A stretch of DNA of 7,721 bases from an uncultured Flavihumibacter sp. (lineage in GTDB: Bacteria; Bacteroidota; Bacteroidia; Chitinophagales; Chitinophagaceae). Shown here piece after piece: positions 5,054 through 7,721 of the stretch. Position 1 is the stretch's first letter, and every line of letters starts with the position of its first letter. The DNA is taken from contig CAMLPA010000146.1 of assembly GCA_946481605.1 (NCBI GenBank), forward strand, positions 1-7,721, written 5' to 3'. The position numbers were made by a program, and so were the translations under genes. The notes beneath the pieces are model-generated. The model searched no databases. It was not told where the DNA came from and saw only the letters and a program-made list of their open reading frames with translations.

Positions 5054-7705
5054 ATGAAATCAATGTTATATAGAGCGCTGGCCATCTTCATGATGCTGGG
5101 CGTGTTTCATAAAATCCAGGCGCAGGATATCACCCTGCGGGGAGGAACGCTTACTGTTAACCGTGAGAATGGGAGCGGCCCCAACGCTGGTGAAGGTTCT
5201 TTGAAACTGGTAGACAACAATACCGCGTCAAAATTCCTGATCAATCCGTTTGTAAGTCCGTTATGGATGCAGTTCGAATGTGCTGCGCCTTCAATGGCGG
5301 CCCAGTATTCCCTCACTTCCGGTGGAGATGCACCGGGAAGGGATCCTAAAGACTGGAAAATGGAAGGGTCGGATAACGGAACCGATTGGACCCTGCTGGA
5401 TACACGTACCGGACAGGCTTTCTCCGGTCGTGGTCAAACCAGGATTTTCGATATCGCTAACCCGGCAACTTTTAAGTTCTACCGCATTACGGTGAGCGCC
5501 AACAACGGGGATGGTCTTTTTCAGCTCGCTGAATGGCGACTGCTCGAAGGGTTGCCTCCCGCCGCGCCCACTGAGTTGCAGGGACATGTAATGTCTGGCG
5601 CAAACATCTTTATGTCCTGGAAAAGAAATGCGGCAAACGACGCTGCTACTATAATTGAGCGTTCCAGGGATGGGATGACTTTCGCACCAATAGCAAGTGT
5701 GAATCCCACACCCACTACTTACACTGCGGTGAACCTTCAGCCTAATACTGATTATTATTTTAGGGTGAAGTCGACTAACCGGTTTGGAGAATCTGCTTAT
5801 TCAAATGTTGTAAATTTCAGAACACAAACCGGTAGCGGAGAGTTGATCAATATTACCCAGGACGGCGGAAAACTCACCGTATTGCTGGAGAACAGTGGTG
5901 GCCCTGCCGCCGGCGAAGGCTCACCGAAGCTGATTGACAACAACAACTCTACGAAATACCTTCCGCTCAACTCAGCATTCCCTGCTACAGGATTGTGGGC
6001 GCAGTATGAAGCCACCGTTCCATACATTCCTTCAGCCTATACCATTGTAACGGGTAACGATGCGACAGACAGGGACGCACGTGCCTGGAGGTTTGAAGCG
6101 TCTAATGATGGCCAGAACTGGACTGTGCTGGATACCAAAACGAATATCAATGTTCCGCAAAGGAATTTTGAATCTTTTTATCCGGTTACCACCACACAGG
6201 CATTTAAGTATTTCCGCTTGTTTGTAACTCAAAATGGCGGCTCTACCAGTACTGTTGCCAGTTTCCAAGTTTCTGAGTGGAGGATATTCGGTGTGAACCC
6301 CGCATCCCCCGCATTGCCTACCAATCTGGAGATTACCGGAAGAACCATTACAACGATCTCGCTGAAATGGAACCTTTCCGGCGCGAATAATGGTGTGGAT
6401 ATTCAACGTTCGGAAGATGGGACAACATTTGGTATTGTGAATTCAACCGCGGCCAATGCAACCACCTACACCGATAACGACCTGTATGGCGGTACGCAGT
6501 ACTGGTACCGCGTGCGTGCGAAAGGTACCCCTACAAATTCCGTCTGGACCGATACCGTAAGCATCTTTACGGATTGGGATCCAAGATTGCCGCTCACGCC
6601 CCGTGGACTTACCGCTACCCCTGAAACAGAAACAAGTATCAGGCTCAACTGGAACGACCTCTCCGCCAACGAAACCGGGTTTGAAATTGAAAGATCCGCG
6701 AATGGCGTAAGTTTCACTAAAATAGCAACGGCTGCAGCCGACGCAACCAGCTATGTGGATGCAGATGGTCCTACAAAAGCGACCCGTTACTGGTACCGTA
6801 TACGTGCCATCAATGCAGAAGGAACTTCTTTCTACTCCAATATCGCCAACGCGGTTACGTTGGGGCAGAATATCCGTCCGGCTTTTGATGTCATCAGCAA
6901 CATGACTACCTGCAGTGCTTCACTCGATTATACGGTAGGCATTACCGGTATTTCTGCGGTGGAAACCTGGCAGTCGGTGAATATGTCGGTAACTACCAAC
7001 AATCCCGGTCTTTTCTCTGCACTCACAGTTTCAGCAGTGGAGAATGGTACCGCTTCCATCGCTTTCAGGGGAAGAGGCGCCAGAACAGCCGGAGGAACTG
7101 CTACCATTACAGTAACAGCAACGGATAACGGTGGAACATTTAATGGTGGCGCCAATGTATTCACCCGCACCTTTACGGTAACCATCAATCCGCTGCGTGT
7201 TACCATCACCGCTAACCCCGGCACACAAATCGCCCGTTACAGCACCGCGCAGCTCACCGCATCAGGCGCACCCAATTACGCCTGGGACGATTCTGCAGGC
7301 GTCATCAGCCCGCTCAACGGCGCTTCCATTACCGTGAAGCCCACTGTGAACACTACTTACAGGGTTACCGGAAGCAACGCTGAGGGTTGCACCGCCGATA
7401 CCACCATCACTGTTCAGCTTTCCGCCGGTGTACTCGCTGAAGCCGTGAACATCCTTACGCCCAACGGCGATGGTAAAAACGACCGCTGGATCGTATGGAA
7501 CATCAACAGGTACCCGGAAAATACCGTGAGCGTGTTCGACAGAAGCGGCCGTCTGGTGTTCCGTCAGCGTAATTATTCCAACAACTGGGATGGCACCTTC
7601 AACGGCAAACCACTTCAAGAAGGCGCATACTACTATGTGATTGAGCTGGGCTCCGGTATTGAGCCACTGAAAGGAACACTTACCCTTATCCGCGAGAGAA
7701 AGTAA
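5054..7705 (+). CDS. Secreted discoidin-like/Fn3 multidomain protein with type B T9SS sorting domain
   Basis: This is a predicted surface or extracellular binding protein of 883 residues. The ATG at 5054 was chosen because MKSMLYRALAIFMMLGVF gives a clean signal peptide, with cleavage likely after IQA (23); starting at 5021 would put eleven extra polar residues in front. Domains in order: discoidin-like 1 (about 25-165), Fn3-1 (170-258), discoidin-like 2 (263-413), Fn3-2 (418-508), Fn3-3 (512-603), an Ig-like segment (about 607-712), a second Ig/PKD-like segment (about 714-787), and a gliding-motility/T9SS type B C-terminal domain (795-883) with LTPNGDGKNDRW, VSVFDRSGRLVF and EGAYYYVI. There is no cysteine near the signal cleavage site, so it is not a lipoprotein. 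No catalytic domain is recognised. Its place 26 bases after the susD-like gene suggests it binds the polymer whose fragments the SusCD pair imports; this is inference. An adhesin is an alternative. Confidence 0.95.
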   Translation: MKSMLYRALAIFMMLGVFHKIQAQDITLRGGTLTVNRENGSGPNAGEGSLKLVDNNTASKFLINPFVSPLWMQFECAAPSMAAQYSLTSGGDAPGRDPKDWKMEGSDNGTDWTLLDTRTGQAFSGRGQTRIFDIANPATFKFYRITVSANNGDGLFQLAEWRLLEGLPPAAPTELQGHVMSGANIFMSWKRNAANDAATIIERSRDGMTFAPIASVNPTPTTYTAVNLQPNTDYYFRVKSTNRFGESAYSNVVNFRTQTGSGELINITQDGGKLTVLLENSGGPAAGEGSPKLIDNNNSTKYLPLNSAFPATGLWAQYEATVPYIPSAYTIVTGNDATDRDARAWRFEASNDGQNWTVLDTKTNINVPQRNFESFYPVTTTQAFKYFRLFVTQNGGSTSTVASFQVSEWRIFGVNPASPALPTNLEITGRTITTISLKWNLSGANNGVDIQRSEDGTTFGIVNSTAANATTYTDNDLYGGTQYWYRVRAKGTPTNSVWTDTVSIFTDWDPRLPLTPRGLTATPETETSIRLNWNDLSANETGFEIERSANGVSFTKIATAAADATSYVDADGPTKATRYWYRIRAINAEGTSFYSNIANAVTLGQNIRPAFDVISNMTTCSASLDYTVGITGISAVETWQSVNMSVTTNNPGLFSALTVSAVENGTASIAFRGRGARTAGGTATITVTATDNGGTFNGGANVFTRTFTVTINPLRVTITANPGTQIARYSTAQLTASGAPNYAWDDSAGVISPLNGASITVKPTVNTTYRVTGSNAEGCTADTTITVQLSAGVLAEAVNILTPNGDGKNDRWIVWNINRYPENTVSVFDRSGRLVFRQRNYSNNWDGTFNGKPLQEGAYYYVIELGSGIEPLKGTLTLIRERK
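5126..5548 (+). repeat. Discoidin-like module, copy 1 of an internal duplication
   Basis: Residues 25-165 of the third protein form a compact beta-rich module of the F5/8 type C (discoidin/CBM32-like) style. Recognisable features are AGEGSLKLVDNN (45-56), the Trp of SPLWMQF (71), GRDPKDWKMEGSDNG (95-109), DWTLLD (111-116) and a closing QLAEWRL (157-163). A second copy lies 241 residues further on. In this fold, loops at one end usually bind sugars or other ligands; the ligand here is unknown. Confidence 0.8.
5561..5827 (+). other. Fibronectin type III module 1
   Basis: Residues 170-258 begin PAAPTEL and carry the Fn3 pattern: a strand-B Trp (MSWK, 187-190), IERSRDGMTF (201-210), the tyrosine-corner-type LQPNTDYYFRVKS (228-240), and the closing YSNVVNF. 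The module lies between the two discoidin-like copies and probably acts as a spacer. Confidence 0.85.
5840..6292 (+). repeat. Discoidin-like module, copy 2 of an internal duplication
   Basis: Residues 263-413 repeat the organisation of copy 1: AGEGSPKLIDNN (286-297), LWAQYEA with Trp315, DRDARAWRFEASNDG (339-353), NWTVLD (355-360) and QVSEWRIFG (405-413). In the best-conserved 25-residue block (38-62 against 279-303) I count 16 identical residues by eye. The DNA of the two copies has diverged clearly, so the duplication is old, not a recent recombination or assembly artefact. Confidence 0.8.
6305..6862 (+). other. Tandem fibronectin type III modules 2 and 3
   Basis: Residues 418-508 and 512-603 are two adjacent Fn3 modules. 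Each has the strand-B Trp (LKWN, LNWN), an R-S-x-(D/N)-G-x-(T/S)-F segment (IQRSEDGTTF, IERSANGVSF) and a YWYR(V/I)RA strand. The 11-base string TACTGGTACCG occurs at 6500-6510 and again at 6788-6798, exactly 96 codons apart, at the equivalent position of each module. The modules probably extend the binding domains away from the C-terminal anchor or sorting domain. Confidence 0.85.
6872..7414 (+). other. Two Ig-like segments before the sorting domain
   Basis: Residues 607-712 start IRPAFDVISNMTTC and end TATITVTATDNGG, then FTRTFTVTINPL. This matches a beta-sandwich repeat common in Bacteroidota secreted proteins, usually seen as 'P-x-(F/L)-x-x-I-x-(N/D)', then 'GTATITVTVxDxGG' and 'TFTVTVNP'. 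Residues 714-787 (VTITANPGTQIA to GSNAEGCTADTTITVQL) look like the Ig/PKD-like domain that often precedes a T9SS type B tail, with the typical N-x-x-G-C ending. Both are assigned from pattern memory only. Cys620 and Cys779 lie in different segments. Confidence 0.6.
7436..7702 (+). other. Type B T9SS C-terminal sorting domain (gliding-motility CTD, CHU_C type)
   Basis: Residues 795-883 match the C-terminal signal that directs folded proteins through the T9SS. Visible are LTPNGDGKNDRW (801-812), INRYPENTVSVFDRSGRLVF (817-836), YSNNWDGTFNGKPL (841-854), EGAYYYVIELG (856-866) and a closing GTLTLIRERK (874-883). The TPNGDGxND and NxWDG elements and the final IR are hallmarks of the type B family also carried by flavobacterial gliding adhesins. 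The domain is complete and ends at the stop codon. Known type B cargo often needs a PorP/SprF-like partner, and none is encoded in this window. Confidence 0.93.
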
Positions 7706-7721
7706 CCATCACCACCAAAAC

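Noticed and set aside
5054..7705. Reading the third protein as a glycoside hydrolase or peptidase with accessory domains
   Set aside because: Every segment is accounted for by beta-sandwich binding or spacer modules and the sorting domain. No catalytic-size domain or active-site motif remains.
1..7721. Mobile elements, CRISPR arrays, tRNA/rRNA genes or phage genes
   Set aside because: No direct-repeat array, transposase-like protein, terminal inverted repeats or structured RNA pattern was seen. Three intact same-strand genes of uniform style account for nearly all bases.

Overview
The window looks like part of a Bacteroidota genome, most likely a Chitinophagaceae-type soil or environmental bacterium. 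The evidence is a SusC/SusD-type outer-membrane uptake pair, a type IX secretion system (T9SS) C-terminal sorting domain of the gliding-motility kind, A/T-rich translation starts without a Shine-Dalgarno sequence, and a moderate GC content. The genus-level placement is an impression from protein style, not a proof.

Three genes lie head to tail on the + strand and fill almost the whole window. (1) Positions 2-3148 hold a SusC/RagA-family TonB-dependent transporter whose first few codons appear to lie off the left edge. (2) Positions 3180-5027 hold a SusD/RagB-family surface lipoprotein. (3) Positions 5054-7705 hold an 883-residue secreted multidomain protein. It has two discoidin-like (F5/8 type C-like) modules, three fibronectin type III modules, two further Ig-like segments and a C-terminal type B T9SS sorting domain. 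The gaps are 31 and 26 bases, with no visible terminator or promoter, so the three genes are probably one transcript. The last 16 bases (7706-7721) hold nothing recognisable.

Working model: the SusC-like barrel and SusD-like lid capture and import a ligand (an oligosaccharide or other polymer fragment) across the outer membrane with TonB energy. The third protein crosses the outer membrane by a different route, the T9SS, and its discoidin-like modules plausibly bind the same polymer outside the cell. It would then stand in for the SusE/F-type surface glycan-binding lipoproteins of classical polysaccharide utilisation loci. No glycoside hydrolase, lyase, peptidase, sensor or sigma/anti-sigma gene is present, so the substrate cannot be named from this sequence.

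The families are ordinary for Bacteroidota. The part most worth a second look is the third gene: a T9SS-exported, internally duplicated discoidin/Fn3 protein in the third slot of a SusCD operon.
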